DNA from: a virus
Direction: 5' to 3' (one strand)
DNA: 46,603 nt
IMG/VR virus record: IMGVR_UViG_3300043409_000700
Location: 1 to 46,603 of that record
The position numbers were made by a program, and so were the translations under genes. Below, in pieces: positions 14,608 to 25,100 of the stretch. Below the pieces are notes generated by a model that saw only the letters and a program-made list of their open reading frames with translations, had not been told where the DNA came from and searched no databases. Each line of letters starts with the position of its first letter. The stretch's first letter is position 1.

Positions 14608-16370
14608 GTATCTCCTGGTATTTTATCGTATGTAATAGTGTACATATAATTTGGTGTTCTTACAATGCTACCAACTGTTGGTTTATAGTAACCGTTACTA
14701 TACAAAGTACCAGAAGAAATAGTTTCTTTAACTGGAAGCAGATCTTTCAATAGCCTAGAAACTACATGAGTAGTTTTTTTCCAGTTAGTTGTGTATACCG
14801 AGAAAGAATCATTGGGTGTTCCAAGCCATCGATAATCAGAAATGCTTCCAGAACCAGTACTACTTAGTAACCAACCACCCTCTACAGTATCTCCATCAAA
14901 GTATATTCCAATGTTGTTTCGTTCTAATAAAACATTAGAAAAATCAGAATATGAAATACTTTGGTTGTTGTAGTTAGTACTGTACTCAATGGTTAATTTT
15001 GCTGAAGTGTAGGTAGTTACTGTACTTGGTATTGTTATTCTCCAATATTTGGTTGTTCCAAATACCTGTGGAACAGAGTCAACTCCTAATAAACTGGCAC
15101 TACCACCACCCACTCCACTTGCTGTATACATGGCAATATTGTTAATAGCCCCGGGAACATCCTTAGCTCCACCAGAAATATTAGGGATATTTATTGAAAC
15201 ATAAAAAACATCTCCGCCAATAACTTTTACATCAGCGTTAGCTGTTTCTAAAATATCATTATTAACATTATTAGGATTAGTAAAACTTACCCATTTTTCT
15301 GTAGATACAGTAGATGAAGAGAAAGTATCACTAGGGGAACCACCATCAGTAGTGGTTGATTGGTTTGTTCCTACTTCTCCAGAGTCATATGTAACAGATG
15401 ATTCATCAATAGGTACACCTGCATCTAATCCAGCTGCCACCCCAAAAACAAATTTAGGGTCTTTAATTAGGTTTACTCTCTGTGAGTAAACCTTAATAGT
15501 CTTATTGTTACCATCTATTTCTACGTTTGCGCCAATTACTGCTTCTAAAAACTGCTCAATAGAAGAACCTGTACCATTTTTCTTACGTGAATTACTTACT
15601 ATAGTAAGTAGGTCCCTAAGTCTTTGAGAACCAAGATCACCCACAGTAATCTCAATTCCTAAATCTTTAGCAATGTAATCTAGTGTTTCTTCGTTTGCTA
15701 CCCTAGGGTCTTTCATTGCCATTGCAAAATCTAAAGTAGTTCTAAACTTATCTACGTCCCAACCAAATATTGATAAGTATTTTTTAAGATCTCCAGTACC
15801 AATTTCATCCTGGTATTGGTAGTAGGCCGGTATTTTTGCATACAAACTTTCTGTTGAACCATAATTTGCTGGAATTAATACTTCAAGCTTTGATACAGGT
15901 TCATAGTAATCATCATTATCTGATCTATACCGAATAAACATAGTGTAATATGCCCATTCACCTGTTACACCTGTATGTACAAACTCTTCAATCGTACGAG
16001 TTTCTATAAGTACAGAACCTTCTGCAATAGTGTCTGGGGACCCAAGTGGTGAATATACAATGTGTACTGAATATGGTTCTGCAGTTACCCCAAGTTCATA
16101 CAGTGTAAGGCCCCATTTTATAGTAACTTGTTTGTAGTCAGTTGATCTAGCTTCAAAAAATGCAGCATTTGAAAGTGTGTTACCTGCTGCAATAGCTGTA
16201 CTTAGAACTGGGGCAGTTTGTACATTATCACCTTTTATATAAGTAGCAGAAGCAGAACCAGTGAAGTTTTGTGGGCCTCCTAATGAGGCACCAATTCCAC
16301 CAGCATGGTATTGAAGGTACGAACCACCTTCAGCTGACCCTCTTCTTACTGTAAAAGATCTACGTGCCAT
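14604..16370 (-). CDS. Baseplate/tail protein, gpI-like, with C-terminal beta domain
   Basis: 588 residues. After a Gly-rich N-terminus, the segment LYAKIPAYYQYQDEIGTGDL, KKYLSIFGWDVDKFRTTLDF and ETLDYIAKDLGIEITVG matches the P2 gpI/tail protein I family that joins the baseplate wedge to fibres. The last 250 residues are Ser/Gly/Thr-rich and probably form a jelly-roll-like carbohydrate-binding or fibre-attachment domain, inferred from composition. It follows the gpJ-like gene by one base, which agrees with the usual gpJ-gpI order. The ribosome site is weak, so coupling to gpJ is likely. Confidence 0.78.
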   Translation of the reverse strand: MARRSFTVRRGSAEGGSYLQYHAGGIGASLGGPQNFTGSASATYIKGDNVQTAPVLSTAIAAGNTLSNAAFFEARSTDYKQVTIKWGLTLYELGVTAEPYSVHIVYSPLGSPDTIAEGSVLIETRTIEEFVHTGVTGEWAYYTMFIRYRSDNDDYYEPVSKLEVLIPANYGSTESLYAKIPAYYQYQDEIGTGDLKKYLSIFGWDVDKFRTTLDFAMAMKDPRVANEETLDYIAKDLGIEITVGDLGSQRLRDLLTIVSNSRKKNGTGSSIEQFLEAVIGANVEIDGNNKTIKVYSQRVNLIKDPKFVFGVAAGLDAGVPIDESSVTYDSGEVGTNQSTTTDGGSPSDTFSSSTVSTEKWVSFTNPNNVNNDILETANADVKVIGGDVFYVSINIPNISGGAKDVPGAINNIAMYTASGVGGGSASLLGVDSVPQVFGTTKYWRITIPSTVTTYTSAKLTIEYSTNYNNQSISYSDFSNVLLERNNIGIYFDGDTVEGGWLLSSTGSGSISDYRWLGTPNDSFSVYTTNWKKTTHVVSRLLKDLLPVKETISSGTLYSNGYYKPTVGSIVRTPNYMYTITYDKIPGDT

Positions 16371-16371
16371 T

Positions 16372-17847
16372 TTATGAAGCTACCATCCCTCCAGAAAAAG
16401 TAATAGAAATAGAACCTTTTCTTATTAGGTGTGTTGGATCTAGCACAGTAACTTCTGCATTACTTGAGTTTAAAATTTGAAAAGTTGATATCTCAATGTA
16501 ATCAACACCATCTAAAGCCATAACTGCTTTATACACGTCAGACTTCCTTATTTGTTTACCAAAATCAGTAGCATCAAAAGACAATAACCCATCTATAGCA
16601 TTGTAAACACTAGCAGCTACTGCACTATTCACAAAACCATCTGAAACATAAACTGAAGCACTTATATTTAACCTATTTAAAGTAATTGTGCTTGCTGCAA
16701 TAGGAGTTACACCAAGCATTGAACGTGGTATAACCTGATTAACAATACTTGTTTTTAAGTCAGTAGGGACAGTAATTGAATGTGAGGTAGTTGTTAAAAA
16801 GTCACTTACGTACGGTAATCCATAAAGTATTACAGAAGCTCCGCCACTTGCTGATCCAGATCCTGGGGTGTAAGTGGTAACTGCTTTATAAACACCACTT
16901 ACAGATCTAGCAAGATCTTCATAATCCTGTAAAGTCACAGCTCTATCTTGTGTCCTAATATAGGATATTATATTAGATTTAAGTGTCTCCGCGGTTTCTC
17001 CATTGGTACCTCCAGAAGCTATACTTGAACTACTAATTGTTATGTATGAAGGTGCTGTACTAACAATTGTTTTTATTAAATTACTTCCAATATTTCCATT
17101 AACACCGGAACTTCTAGTGTAGCTCGTTTTAATAGTAGATCCAGCAGGTGGTATGTATCCATTAATTCTGTTACCAAAACTTAGTTGCACTTTTCCAGAA
17201 GAAGATAAAGCAACACTAAAACCTCTAGAGTTTTGTGGTATATCTTGGATGTTTTCATACATAACCCAAGTACCTGCTACACCCTCCTCAGTGACAGTAA
17301 CAGATATTGTTGCTGCATCTGCATCGGAGTTAGCCAACGTATAAACTTGGTTAGGAAGACCAGTTGCTGATGACACTACAGTTTCATCAATTACTCTAGT
17401 TCCTTCAGTAACTGTTATTTCAGCAGTTTGACCAGGAGAAATAATGGCCTCATTGGAAGCGTAGAAGTTATAAGCAGTGTTGTTTGAAACAGCAGAAAAC
17501 TTGTCTCCAACATTAACTGTGTATATGTTAGCTGAAGCGGAAGAACTATTTGCTATAAATACAACAGCTTCAGATGATCTTCTGCCACTAGGCTTGTACC
17601 CAAACATGTTTGCGTAAGCAATTAGGCTTTCACGTTGAGTTGCTGTAGTTATAAAAGATTCTCTACCTGCCCTATCAATATAGTAGTTCATAATGTCACC
17701 CATGTACGACCATAGGTCAACAAACAACATACCAAAATCTGATGGATCTCTGTCTGTCCATTCTGGAGCAACAAGAGCCGCACGATTAAGAAGGTCTTGT
17801 CTGATAGTGCTGTATGTTCTACTGGCGTAATTAAATTCTTGATTCAT
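16372..17847 (-). CDS. Baseplate wedge protein, gpJ/gp6-like
   Basis: 491 residues. The N-terminal signature YSTIRQDLLNRAALVAPEWT, DRDPSDFGMLFVDLWSYMGD, IMNYYIDRAGRESFITTATQ is typical of baseplate J / T4 gp6 family proteins, followed by SLIAYANMFGYKP and a beta-rich middle with SIASGGTNGETAETLKSNII and RTQDRAVTLQDYEDLARSVS, classic gpJ motifs. It builds the baseplate wedge with the gp25-like and gpI-like proteins on either side. Length is normal for the family. Confidence 0.9.
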   Translation of the reverse strand: MNQEFNYASRTYSTIRQDLLNRAALVAPEWTDRDPSDFGMLFVDLWSYMGDIMNYYIDRAGRESFITTATQRESLIAYANMFGYKPSGRRSSEAVVFIANSSSASANIYTVNVGDKFSAVSNNTAYNFYASNEAIISPGQTAEITVTEGTRVIDETVVSSATGLPNQVYTLANSDADAATISVTVTEEGVAGTWVMYENIQDIPQNSRGFSVALSSSGKVQLSFGNRINGYIPPAGSTIKTSYTRSSGVNGNIGSNLIKTIVSTAPSYITISSSSIASGGTNGETAETLKSNIISYIRTQDRAVTLQDYEDLARSVSGVYKAVTTYTPGSGSASGGASVILYGLPYVSDFLTTTSHSITVPTDLKTSIVNQVIPRSMLGVTPIAASTITLNRLNISASVYVSDGFVNSAVAASVYNAIDGLLSFDATDFGKQIRKSDVYKAVMALDGVDYIEISTFQILNSSNAEVTVLDPTHLIRKGSISITFSGGMVAS

Positions 17848-17855
17848 TACTCAAC

Positions 17856-18254
17856 CTACACAATCGTGTCTTCAGTAACTATACCTGGTATAGCTATTTT
17901 TACAGTACTACCTAGTATAGTCCCAATGGGTAATCTGTATGTAAGGTATACATTAAGAATTGGATCAGAACTAGTAATCGAGGATGTATCAAAGCGCATG
18001 TCTAGTATTGTAGCACCAGATAGGTTTTCTTCTAAATCCATCAGGGCTTCCACCTTTGCATCAAGTAATATTATTTCACTTGGATATTCGTTAATTAACA
18101 TTGCAATATTACTACCATATAATGGGTGAAGTATTCTTGAGAATTTTGGAGTGTTTAAGATACTTTCAATCTTTTGATTTATGATTGTAACAGTATCTTT
18201 AGTTACTTCAGTTTTCCCACCTGCAAAACTAAACGGTGTTTTAATTACTTTCAT
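17856..18254 (-). CDS. Baseplate wedge protein, gp25/gpW-like
   Basis: 132 residues. TVTIINQKIESILNTPKFSR is followed by ILHPLYGSNIAMLINEYPSE and a strand-rich C-terminus (PILNVYLTYRLPIG). This is the gp25/GPW fold that nucleates sheath polymerisation at the baseplate. AGAGGATTTT precedes ATG 18254. It stands next to the gpJ-like gene, as is usual. Confidence 0.85.
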   Translation of the reverse strand: MKVIKTPFSFAGGKTEVTKDTVTIINQKIESILNTPKFSRILHPLYGSNIAMLINEYPSEIILLDAKVEALMDLEENLSGATILDMRFDTSSITSSDPILNVYLTYRLPIGTILGSTVKIAIPGIVTEDTIV

Positions 18255-18267
18255 AAAATCCTCTCAA

Positions 18268-18507
18268 TTAAGCGCTTCCATTATTGGTAATGTTACTTAT
18301 TAAGTACACTTTGTTAAAGTTTTCTCCCTCAATAGCAACAATTATTTGATCGCCCTCTGCTGGTGGCCAATTTGAACCAACTGTAGTTGGTCTATGTAAA
18401 GTTATAGTCTCATTTGCACCAAGAATTGATGGTATTTTTACGTGTACTTCCTGGTCTAATGATCTAACTACAAGAGCTCTGTATAAACTGATGTCTGAAC
18501 TAGGCAT
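18268..18507 (-). CDS. OB-fold baseplate spike or hub component
   Basis: 79 residues: LYRALVVRSLDQEVHVKIPS, then GSNWPPAEGDQIIVAIEGEN and VYLISNI. The five-strand pattern with P..GD.v.v resembles the OB-fold of gp5/gpV/VgrG-type spike proteins, here without the needle helix. It overlaps the hub gene by eight bases and precedes the gp25-like gene, so a tail-spike or hub role is well supported by position. The family assignment is by pattern only. Confidence 0.65.
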   Translation of the reverse strand: MPSSDISLYRALVVRSLDQEVHVKIPSILGANETITLHRPTTVGSNWPPAEGDQIIVAIEGENFNKVYLISNITNNGSA

Positions 18508-19657
18508 ACTGCATCACCCCAGAAGTTTCTGCTACCCAGTTATCATTTAATAAAAATGATGTAGGAGGATTTGAAAACGTTTTTGTTAAAGTACGTGTTG
18601 GTTTATCTTCATACTTAGCATCTTTAATTACTGAAAGCTCAGTTACATAGTTTTCTGATTTTACTATATGTCTAACATCTGTTACATACCATAGTCCATC
18701 AAAATCTGATGAATAACCTCTTAGATCTATTAAACCACCAGGTACTGCTCCAGCACCATACATTACCCTTATTGTAGCGTTATATATGTAATTACTTTTA
18801 TCATTAGAATCTACAATTTTTAAACCTTCTTCTAATGAGCTTGCTGAATAGTATAGAGGTTTTTTAAATAATTTAGGTAAATTATTACCTGGGTTGTATT
18901 CATTAGAATCTGAAGTAACAGTATGCACATTATTTTGGTTATCTAATACAGATACAATTGATTTGCTTGCGTTTACTGAAGAAGAAATTCTTCCAAGAGT
19001 AGCTTCAAAATTGATTACTGAAAACGGTTGATTAGCTTGTGTTTTTGAAGAAGTAACAGCCACATGGTATGAAGACAATCTTCCTGTTGCTTTTGACCTA
19101 TCCCATATATGCAAGTGAGTTCCATGTAGTGTAAAAGATAAACCAAATGTTTTACATACTTTGTTTAAAAAAGACCAGTCACTCTCAGTAGCCTGTACTA
19201 AACGAATAGGTTGATATGACTCTGTAGGATAATCAATACTAAACCTATACCTAGAAGCTAGATCATTAACAATGTCAGTTAATGTAGGATAGTTCCAGAC
19301 TTTTGATCTTACCTCCTTCATTACAAATGAAGCACCTACACAGTAAATTTTTGTTAACTGTATCGGACTTTTATTTACAAAACCATCTCTGTTATTTGAA
19401 AAAGGTTCAGTATAAGAAACATAGCCATTAAAAGTTTGGTTTCTTCCACTTGAAGAACCCATAAAAAATTTAACTGGTGCTCCTATATAATCTGTTACAG
19501 CTCTTGGAGAAACCCCAGTCATAGTTATGACTAATAAATCATGCTTATTTTCTGATAATGAAAGGTCATACTCCAGTACGGAGTTATACAAAACCTGCAT
19601 ATTGTTGATAACCAGATTTGTTACCCCAGCAAAATCGTTTAAAGACTTAGATATCAT
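18500..19657 (-). CDS. Baseplate hub protein, gp27/gpD-like
   Basis: 385 residues. The beta-rich start (LVINNMQVLYNSVLEYDLSL) is followed by FFMGSSSGRNQTFNGYVSYT, SKVWNYPTLTDIVNDLASRY and PTESYQPIRLVQATESDWSF, then LNKVCKTFGLSFTLHGTHLH. Repeated SDW.FL...C...G, followed by the short strands of a second domain, is characteristic of hub proteins of gp27/gpD type. It caps the tail tube below the LysM and tube-initiator proteins. The start overlaps the LysM gene stop by four bases (ATGA). Confidence 0.82.
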   Translation of the reverse strand: MISKSLNDFAGVTNLVINNMQVLYNSVLEYDLSLSENKHDLLVITMTGVSPRAVTDYIGAPVKFFMGSSSGRNQTFNGYVSYTEPFSNNRDGFVNKSPIQLTKIYCVGASFVMKEVRSKVWNYPTLTDIVNDLASRYRFSIDYPTESYQPIRLVQATESDWSFLNKVCKTFGLSFTLHGTHLHIWDRSKATGRLSSYHVAVTSSKTQANQPFSVINFEATLGRISSSVNASKSIVSVLDNQNNVHTVTSDSNEYNPGNNLPKLFKKPLYYSASSLEEGLKIVDSNDKSNYIYNATIRVMYGAGAVPGGLIDLRGYSSDFDGLWYVTDVRHIVKSENYVTELSVIKDAKYEDKPTRTLTKTFSNPPTSFLLNDNWVAETSGVMQYA

Positions 19658-19899
19658 GATGGTATCCGTATCAAAGTTCCAACTGGAATTTGATCAGGCC
19701 ATTGCACTTGTGGATTAATATCTGCAATTTCCCAGTATCTTGATTGATCATTTAAAAACCTTATACTCAAGTTCATAAAGGTGTCACCCTGTGTTGCTAT
19801 ATAAACTTCATAAGTGGACACTACAAATTTACTTCTAGAAGCAGTTTGACCAGAAGCATCAAGTGTGTATCTATCGGTTGATAAGTACGTTGTTTTCAT
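19654..19899 (-). CDS. LysM-domain tail protein
   Basis: 81 residues: YEVYIATQGDTFMNLSIRFL, then NDQSRYWEIADINPQVQW and PDQIPVGTLIRIPS. It has a LysM-type start and end, with the G..L.IP close seen in tail LysM proteins of contractile systems (Afp7, P2 gpX). It probably links the tube to the hub. Both ends overlap neighbouring genes by four bases. Confidence 0.85.
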   Translation of the reverse strand: MKTTYLSTDRYTLDASGQTASRSKFVVSTYEVYIATQGDTFMNLSIRFLNDQSRYWEIADINPQVQWPDQIPVGTLIRIPS

Positions 19900-22124
19900 G
19901 GCATTATTCCAGTGTTGTAATTAGGTGCAAGAGTAGTTTTAAAGCGAGTATTATCACCTTTTACTACAATTATTGATCTACTCAGAGCAGAACCACCAAC
20001 TTCGTTGCCGGGGGCGGCTATATTATAAAATACAGCAACCACTGTTACCACAGCAAAATATTTATTAGATAGATCGTGAACATCATCAACTAACTCTAGT
20101 AAAGAGTTTGGTAATTTTTGATAGAGGTCAGTTGGAACTGCGTTGTAACCATTAATATTATTGCTACTTATTTTACTATCGTCCCATTTAGGGTCACTAT
20201 TTTCTTGAGTTACTGCAGTATTTACAATATAAAGGTTTCTGGCTTGAGCACTATCTGTATCAGGATAATCTAAAGTTTCCAATAGTTGGTTTAGTTTAAA
20301 TTTAATGCTAGTACCTGAGCTAGTTCCTGTTCCTATATGTATGGCATTAGCAGCTCTGTTTAGACCATTATATACTGGATCAAAAGTGTCAATCCCCAAC
20401 GTCCAGTTTTTAGGTGTTTTACTAAGATTATCCCAATCATCTGTATCTCTCATTGCATATCCTGCAGAGTACTGTCCAACTCTACCACCTGGTAAATCTG
20501 CTTTTATATCACTTGGTAATGTTGCTGTAAATGTACGTGCAGCTGCGTCACTATTAAATGGTCCGTATATATAAGAATATACTTTTGTATCAACAACTGG
20601 GTTACTACTACCTAGATCTTCAAATACTTTTTTTCTTATAGCTTCCCTATCATCAACTGTCTGTGAAAGTTCTACAGTAAGACCAGGGGCCCCATATGGG
20701 GTAGGACAAGGTATAAGTTCTGGGTTAGCAAATTTTAATAATACGGTAGGCTCATAAAGAGCGTATGGATCAGTTGCAGTAGATTGAGGTTTAGAATCAG
20801 ATATAAGGCTGGTACCTCCTGTTATTGCATATGGTCGGTTGTACCAAAAATCTTTAGTAGCAAACATCCAAAATGGTTGATATATCATGCCAAAACTTTC
20901 ACTGTTTGCATTTGTCTTTGCTGAGGTAATTGATTGTGAAAATTCAATTGTTGCGTCTTCTTTACCTCCTTTAGAAAGTATTCTTGGATCTGCATTGTAG
21001 GCAACCGTAATACGTGATAAATGGGTTTCAAGTAACTTACGTAATGTGGTTAAGTCACTAGTATATGTAGCTAGTTCTTCATCATTTTGTTCTTGAGTTT
21101 CTTCTATTTGTGCAGTTATGAATGTTTTAGCTCTAGCAAAACCAATGTATACTGCTTGCATTTGTAAGTGTACTTTACATTGTATTGGAATCATTTTTGC
21201 ACTAAATTTTGTAAACAAAACATTTGTGTTCATCACAAAACCGTCAACCATAAACATTGGGGAAAATATAACTCTGCATGGTTGAGGTATTAAGAATGCG
21301 GAGTTTCCAACATTTAGATCACTCATAAACTTAATACCACCACCTGGATCAGTCTCAATTCCTGATAAAAAATCAGAAGTCTTTTTTGAGTTTAGATCAA
21401 CAAGAATGTCTGAATCTTGACCTTCTTCGTACACACTACCATCTGCATTTACAGGTTGAAAAGTAGTAACAGAATTATCAGCTGTTGCTGTTGCTTGAAT
21501 ATTTAACTGCTTGTAGTTTATAGTAGCGTAATTTTTTACGTCTTGTTTTAATTTAGCTAGTTGCGCATCCATTAACTCAGAGCTAAGTCCCTGTCCTATT
21601 ATTGAATGAAGTACACGTAAGTCATGGAATACACCAACAGTTTCTGGAGACTTAGGGTCTGGCATAGTTCCCCCATCATTAGTAACAGTTAATGAACGGT
21701 TACTGTTGACTTCCATACTTCTGTCAAATATTAATTCAAAAGCAAATGTTGCATTACCAGCCATTGGCTGATTAAGTTGTGAGGGATCTTGCAAGATTGG
21801 TAAATACATATCCTTTCTTGCTTCAATTTGATGTTGAATATCTTGTGGGTTAAATTGAAAGTTGCATCGTATGTTTGGAAATTGAGCTAAGTTTCCACCT
21901 TGGTTTGTTATTAAGTTTCTAATAAAACCTTTTGGTAGTATTTGAGTATGTGCTTCCAATTGATTAGTAGCATTGTTAAGACGAACAGTTCTCGATCTAT
22001 CTGGGTACAGGTTAAATGGATCATTGGTAACATTTTTAGTTGCATCTGAGTCTTTTCCAGAACCTGGTTGAGTTCCTTGTAAAAAATCAAAAAGATCTTC
22101 GTAATCACCCTTGTAATCAGCCAT
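19896..22124 (-). CDS. Tube initiator / tail protein with CIS-tube-like N-terminus
   Basis: 742 residues. Around residue 80 is FPNIRCNFQFNPQDIQHQIE, followed by NATFAFELIFDRSMEV. FQFNP with a following F-x-L-x-F-D strand is the mark of the gp48/Afp7-type tube-initiator fold. The rest is a long beta-rich region with one helical insertion (QIEETQEQNDEELATYTSDL) and many Asn/Thr/Ser residues, unusually long for this fold. In Afp7-like proteins the LysM is fused to this domain; here it is the separate next gene. The start overlaps the tape-measure stop by one base (TAATG). The function is inferred from position and motif. Confidence 0.65.
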   Translation of the reverse strand: MADYKGDYEDLFDFLQGTQPGSGKDSDATKNVTNDPFNLYPDRSRTVRLNNATNQLEAHTQILPKGFIRNLITNQGGNLAQFPNIRCNFQFNPQDIQHQIEARKDMYLPILQDPSQLNQPMAGNATFAFELIFDRSMEVNSNRSLTVTNDGGTMPDPKSPETVGVFHDLRVLHSIIGQGLSSELMDAQLAKLKQDVKNYATINYKQLNIQATATADNSVTTFQPVNADGSVYEEGQDSDILVDLNSKKTSDFLSGIETDPGGGIKFMSDLNVGNSAFLIPQPCRVIFSPMFMVDGFVMNTNVLFTKFSAKMIPIQCKVHLQMQAVYIGFARAKTFITAQIEETQEQNDEELATYTSDLTTLRKLLETHLSRITVAYNADPRILSKGGKEDATIEFSQSITSAKTNANSESFGMIYQPFWMFATKDFWYNRPYAITGGTSLISDSKPQSTATDPYALYEPTVLLKFANPELIPCPTPYGAPGLTVELSQTVDDREAIRKKVFEDLGSSNPVVDTKVYSYIYGPFNSDAAARTFTATLPSDIKADLPGGRVGQYSAGYAMRDTDDWDNLSKTPKNWTLGIDTFDPVYNGLNRAANAIHIGTGTSSGTSIKFKLNQLLETLDYPDTDSAQARNLYIVNTAVTQENSDPKWDDSKISSNNINGYNAVPTDLYQKLPNSLLELVDDVHDLSNKYFAVVTVVAVFYNIAAPGNEVGGSALSRSIIVVKGDNTRFKTTLAPNYNTGIMP

Positions 22125-25100
22125 TACATACTCCTAAATTTGGTTATATTTGATTCTTGTTCAATTAGCTTAGCAATCTTTTTGGCCATAGACCTTAAAT
22201 CATACTCACTAACAGTACCACTACTACCTGTTGACGTCATATTTATTACTGGTGAAATAGTTACAGTACTACCTTCATGGTAGGTACCACCTCCACCAGA
22301 TGACCCAGATGACGAAAGCATGGGCGAACTTGGTACGGACATTGGAGAGCTTGGATTAGGGTCTCCAACCATATATGGGTTAATATTACCAACAGCTGCT
22401 GAACCATAGTTTCTGTATAGTCCTGCAAGGTCACCAGATGACTGAGCTCTTGAATACTGAGACTCCACTGTACCTGCATGTTGTAAAAGACCTGGAGCTG
22501 AAGACCACCTACCAGCTATTTCTGCTGCTGCTGCATTTCTTGTTGATTGATCTATAAATTGTTGGTAAGTTGGGTTAGGTTCTCTAAGTAAAGTAAGAAG
22601 ACCTGTTTGATTACGAATAAAGTGGGCAGCTGTAAAAGCTACCCCTTGGTCAATATTATCAAAATGTTGTACGTTAGTTCCTGGTGTACCTATTATGTGA
22701 TGTTCACCACCAGCATAATTCATGTTTGTTTCTTGTCTATCTATTGACTCACCTCTAGAATTTAAAGTAGTCCTACCACTACCACTAATAACATTAAATG
22801 GGTTGTACATTCCACCGCTTCCTTCTTTTTGAGCAAATGTACGTAGCATCATTAATTTAGCTGGAGTAGGCTCAATGTTTAATTGTTTCAATAACTTTTC
22901 GCTAAACACTCTTAGGTCTACTCCAAAACCTGATTGTATTTCAGCTCCCCATCTAATACCATTATCACGAAGTTGGCCTTGATGATACTTTCCCTTAGAG
23001 TCTACCCAATCAGGGTTTGTAGCTTCTTCTACTGTTAATGCAGTTTTACCAAGAAACTGTTCTACTGACATATCTTTAGTCCATGCTAGTTGAACGTGCC
23101 AGGGTTCATTATCTCCAGTAGTTAATCCAAATCTAGTTGCATTTCTACTAAACCAAGCTTGAGCACCAGGTTTAGTTAAATCCAAGTCAGCTGCTAATCC
23201 AAGTTCATGTAATGATTTTCCTGGTGGAGCAACATACGGAACACCTCGTTTTTTTGCCCAAGTTTTACCTCCCCATTTAACAGTTGGATAATTTCCAGAC
23301 ATTCCAGAAACTGAGTCTACATCTGCGTATGTTTTTTGTGAATCCGGTACTACATCAAATCTTGATTTAAACAAAGCTTCTTGTTCTGAGGACCCTCTTT
23401 TACCACTGTTTATTCCAATACTTATTCCTTCTTCGGATGCAGCACTATATATTAATTGGTTAATTCTGTCACTAAGTGGGTGACCTATTCCAAATCTTTG
23501 TGCATTACCAGTATCAAACTCTTTATTGTAATATCCTGTTGCGTTTTTATCTAATAAAGTGTATTCGCTGTTATTAAAACCAGCTGCAGCTGTTCCACCA
23601 AAACGACTTAATACTGTTTCAGTTAATGTTTGCCTAGCTTCATCTGAAAGGGGTCTAACAGTTGGTTGATATGGTGGTGGAACTGTACCACTAGGAATAG
23701 TGGTACTAGGAATAGTGGTACTAGGAATAGTACTAGTAGGAGGCAGAGTAGGAGGCGAAGTCATTGATGGTGGAATAGTATTCCATGGGTTATCTCCTAT
23801 ATACCGGCTATTGCTCGGACGAGGATCTCCAGAAAGTATACTTCCTATTGATCCAAGGGCTCCACCAACTATAGGTATGTTACTAAGCATTGAACCAAAA
23901 CCACCAAGTAACTTTTGGGCTACACGACTACCAGTTCTTGCACTGATAATTGGGGCTATTGCATGTTCAAGCTTGGCCATAGCATCTGTAAGTGTTTGTG
24001 TTTGGCGCTCTAATTTAGCGTAAGAACCAGCTTGATCTCGATAGAACTGTTCGTCTCTCTTACCTCGTCTACGTTCAGTTTCTTCTGCTTCCATAGCAAA
24101 GGTATCATCAATACCCATTCTTTTACGATCAGCTTCTTTGGTTGGATCGTATGATCCTTTTCCGCCTTTTTCACGAAAGTTATTGTTAGCTTGACCATAT
24201 TGGATAACTTGATCTTGCAAGTCTCCAGATACTCCCATAGCCGATAGTGTTGCTCTAGTAACAGAACCAGGGGCTATTGCTGATTCAGCTATGTTTTTAT
24301 TGTCTAATCCCGCTCTTTTGGCAAGTCCTTGAATTAAGGATTGAGTACTTCTTTGCTTGCCGCCTGGACCAATCATGCTCATACCGGTCATCATGTACAT
24401 CTGATTAACAGTTTCTGGAGCAGCTAAGCTTTCTATGATGCTTGAAGCACCTTCAGCACCCATAGAAAAACCACTTAGAGTTCGCATAAACTCCACACTA
24501 GATGCCTGTTGGCTAGCATTGATGCCTGTACGCGCCTGTAAGGACATTAGCTGGTTAATCCCGTTAGTACCAAGCTTATAATCTGTTAGGGGCATACGGA
24601 GGTTATCCATAACCCCTCTTTGGCTCATGCCAGTAATTTGTTGCATTTGAAGTGTAGATTTGTCAGCTTCTAAAACATATGGTCTGGCAGATTCTACACG
24701 TTTGTCTATTGCTTGAACGCCTACTTTGGCAAGGGTTCCTGCCATGTTTGCAAACTTACCAAGATCAGTAAAACCACCACCTTCAATGCCTTTTTGCATA
24801 AAACCAATTGCGCCAGTTCCACCGCCTCCTGCTTTTCCAAGGTCAAATTTAGGGGCATTTCCTGCTCCTGCTTGAAAGGCCCCAGTTAAAGCTTTAAACC
24901 CACCTATTGCTGCAGATACTGAGTCTACTGCTGGGGTTACTGGTTTTGCCTCGTGAGCTCTACCACCGACAATCGTTGTGCCAGCAGCACCTCGTTGTGG
25001 GGCTCCTGAAGTACCGCTAGGACTGATTTCAGTAGAGCTTCTAACTTGGGTTAAACCATAGTCTTTTCCCATTTCTTTAAGGGCTTCAAGAGCTTCCTTA

